Below, piece by piece: positions 63,201-64,000 of a stretch of 64,000 nt of DNA. Source of the DNA: Streptacidiphilus sp. P02-A3a (GTDB lineage: Bacteria; Actinomycetota; Actinomycetes; Streptomycetales; Streptomycetaceae); assembly GCF_014084105.1 (NCBI RefSeq), contig NZ_CP048289.1:4659922-4723921 (forward strand). The letters run 5' to 3'. Position 1 is the stretch's first letter; every line of letters starts with the position of its first letter. The notes below the pieces were generated by a model that was not told the origin of the DNA, made no database searches, and worked only from the letters and a program-made list of their open reading frames with translations. The position numbers and the translations under genes are program-made.

Positions 63201-63545
63201 CCTGACCGGGCCTGCGTAGGTCTCGACGGCATCCCGCAGCTGCTTGTCCGTGATCTGCTGGTAGCGCTTGACCTGGTAGAGCGAGCGCTGCTGTGATGGC
63301 TCCCGCTCGACGATGTCCAGGCCGTACTGCTTCTGCCCGCGCCGTCCGTAGAACTGCACACCCAGGTTGTGCCGCCGACTGACCACCTCGGCGACAACCC
63401 GCTCGAACACCTCGGGATCCAGGTCGTTGAACGGCAGCAGGCCAGGGTTCTGGATCGGCAGCGGCAGGGGGCCGGACTGCTTGTGGCGGGTCAACTGCGC
63501 CAGTGTCAGTTCCTGTGGCGGGTCGTCGCTGGTGTTCACGGACAT
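60207..63545 (-). CDS. PD-(D/E)XK nuclease-like N-terminus with long helical-repeat region (first gene of the defence-like operon)
   Basis: In this 1112-residue protein, residues about 35-200 hold a restriction-endonuclease-like domain: FERVVAEVVSRRHN, Asp77 in KQYGLDIVE, Gln91-Val-Lys93 in SLYQVKRYQ, then RLVVATSAQTDSDTA. The remaining roughly 900 residues are Ala/Leu-rich helices resembling TPR/HEAT solenoids (LLGDVLSAGGHHFAAAHYYL, LMRHPDAELRKLGAVALHDL). No P-loop was seen. Large nuclease-solenoid proteins of this kind occur in defence islands, the solenoid probably sensing or scaffolding. The ATG at 63545 has GGGCGG upstream; the longer frame lacks similarity. Confidence 0.78.
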   Translation of the reverse strand: MSVNTSDDPPQELTLAQLTRHKQSGPLPLPIQNPGLLPFNDLDPEVFERVVAEVVSRRHNLGVQFYGRRGQKQYGLDIVEREPSQQRSLYQVKRYQQITDKQLRDAVETYAGPVRSPDFQGDPRRFDPYRLVVATSAQTDSDTAIVDALATLQNEYAGDLVIEAWGAEALSRALRDAPHLVFAVFGPHWASAFCGFTPSPAAQSAPTALGLVDDPAEVLGLDALQADAAANEERDPLEAAHLLGLVAEGLRAGGFPVHSATMYRRQARVLVAGGDLPGAFSRLVALTLAAISSADHTAAVFARKDLEETAGRLGGSAQATATVLSAVDGWSGHGSQLAVTVPALETLAAADDEHAALLCCLVIEQAIVDGLYDRVPARSVLSSPDADTDGLLARLRSLAAVADLRDPVIRARLRCAAADAAVSVEGTRDELDRAWQQLVRDAAAGRFHGARALVASRAAYAFAVRGDGEQAENLWRQAVLASSEEQLYGDARGALRSLQHLALDQGRLPGGPNGATGGLPDRKRLLASAVDPALSALEAAHHGRLPDALGDVRRYLWEARLSGDRCEEAGVQALLGDVLSAGGHHFAAAHYYLEAGVAERAAAAARAMTLPLDVTDWLNSPVRYRQAAAIEVLKAQAASLPDTMVPEAVQRLLALATTVWAAPRADPAPERQALNAVAAFGRRIPDSAVDTILDLAQPATVTAPHAPWPVVTSVIAKLLVQTYWAVEPRRHEIAEVLGTLLGLPQPPHGLWPLILAMPGQAREPLLAMVCSRAEAGDRNALQVLARWREATPAVQTAARQACAALLRRPVDVPRHVMTVDTQATDTVDHLNALLEATVLVDVCPDDLSADRTQPAGGVVLQMQLNPAPGSTGIQDTEQSAPHDNPDQASGPDRAALLAAGPLVGLTEAVARHLLAMAEDTHDTAPSRIQAIDALRALLFRLPEPVLRAITDRMLIVSRDPGRAEIDQLMMEATGAFSRATMNLGITHLPGMALVLATDAFIHQRDQKSPLAAQETAFADEVVASSAALMRHPDAELRKLGAVALHDLAYGAPDAAVHVTGMLFHTDPQVRVLGADVVPLTPGLKALLASDPAPEVRQALSDRLATQSPTTGN

Positions 63546-63720
63546 CCGCCCAGTATGGCGGCGTCCGGCGGCGACGCGCGCTGCGGGAGGACGGTCTAAT
63601 TCCCCGGCCGGGGCCGGGCCTGCAGGCGGCGTCCACCGGCCGGACCAGATCGCCCCGCACGTCGAAGGTCCGCCGAGAATTCTCCCGTTGCGGCGGAGCC
63701 CGACGTTCCTGTTGCGCGGG

Positions 63721-64000
63721 TCAGACGTCGTCTCGCCCCACCCTGATGCACTTGAGGCGTTCGAGGGTGATGTCCTCCTCGCCGCCGTCCTTGCGCATCG
63801 CATCGACGGCGGCCTGGCAGACGAGCTGAGACAGTTGCTTGAAGTAGCCGCCGGTCTGCCGGTGCAGGTCGGTCGCGTGGTTGGTCAGGCAATGCGCGCT
63901 GAGGTTGCGCAGGCACAGGTTGTCCTCGAAGCCTTTGAGGACGCTCAGCCAGGTGTTCTGGTCGGCTCCGTGATAGTGGATCGGATCGAGCCAGGTCACG
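63721..64000 (-). CDS. TniB-like AAA ATPase, C-terminal end (runs off the right edge)
   Basis: The last roughly 92 residues, with LCLRNLSAHCLTNHATDLHR, QTGGYFKQLSQLVCQAAVDA and ITLERLKCIRVG, resemble the C-terminal lid of TniB-type transposition ATPases (GR.GG.LG.L..L...AA..A...G...IT...L). TniB activates TniA transposase in Tn7/Tn5053-like elements. The P-loop part lies beyond the window. It suggests that a Tn7-like transposon borders the defence island. The gap 63546-63720 shows nothing. Confidence 0.6.
   Translation of the reverse strand, partial: VTWLDPIHYHGADQNTWLSVLKGFEDNLCLRNLSAHCLTNHATDLHRQTGGYFKQLSQLVCQAAVDAMRKDGGEEDITLERLKCIRVGRDDV

Noticed and set aside
61776..63296. A 506-codon plus-strand open frame
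   Set aside because: Antisense to the nuclease-solenoid gene; Gly/Arg/Gln-rich with no coherent domain.
1..64000. tRNA or rRNA genes
   Set aside because: No cloverleaf-forming segment with TTCGA-type T-loop and no rRNA-conserved stretch was noticed by eye; a dedicated scan could still find one.

Overview
The window is very GC-rich DNA with dense overlapping open frames, frequent GTG starts, Tat and lipoprotein signals, many XRE/TetR/GntR regulators and families typical of filamentous actinomycetes (DUF5133, DUF4232, HTH proteins with a DUF5753-like C-terminus, RsbW-like ATPases). A neighbouring tap-tpg pair (telomere-associated protein and terminal protein) indicates a linear replicon. Together with many truncated genes and insertion-sequence remnants, this suggests a chromosome arm or linear plasmid of Streptomyces or a close relative (Kitasatospora, Streptacidiphilus). 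The genus is an inference.

Layout. 0-14.5 kb: mostly housekeeping and accessory metabolism. It holds a truncated nucleoside phosphorylase, an isochorismatase-like hydrolase, a divergent epimerase/TetR pair with a double palindromic operator, and an RsbW-like ATPase. It also holds an iron-uptake operon (an EfeU-EfeO fusion and EfeB) behind a DtxR-type iron box, surface and membrane proteins, malic enzyme, a PhzF-like protein and a small phosphotransferase. 14.7-18.2 kb: a translationally coupled gntR-tap-tpg operon. 18.3-21 kb: gene remnants and an aldo/keto reductase. 21-24.8 kb: a hydrolase-SDR-OYE-like cluster divergent from a TetR regulator with two operators. 24.8-28.5 kb: a GH54-type arabinofuranosidase with six beta-trefoil-like repeats, divergent from a ROK regulator.

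28.9-47 kb is a mosaic. A radical SAM/SPASM gene appears to be split into an N-terminal part (32.8 kb) and a C-terminal part (43.7 kb), with about 10 kb of unrelated material between. The C-terminal part is followed by thymidylate-kinase, exonuclease/phosphatase-fold and MazG-like genes. The intervening DNA carries a coupled operon (small protein, anti-sigma-like ATPase, PIMT-like methyltransferase, small protein, XRE regulator), a multi-HTH protein, one of two copies of a methyltransferase 5' fragment, and several genes broken by single-base deletions. 47-51 kb is mostly decayed DNA: GNAT, FMN-binding, RHS and IS3 remnants and a short-repeat patch.

51.4-64 kb looks like a conflict/defence island. 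A 1442-residue caspase-NACHT-beta-propeller protein is divergent from an alpha/beta-hydrolase. Next comes a complete ISAs1-family insertion with an 8-bp target duplication. After it lies a three-gene overlapping operon (a PD-(D/E)XK nuclease fused to a long helical-repeat region, a HEPN-like protein and a second PD-(D/E)XK nuclease). The right edge carries the 3' end of a TniB-like ATPase gene. The two putative defence loci are the best candidates for undescribed systems.
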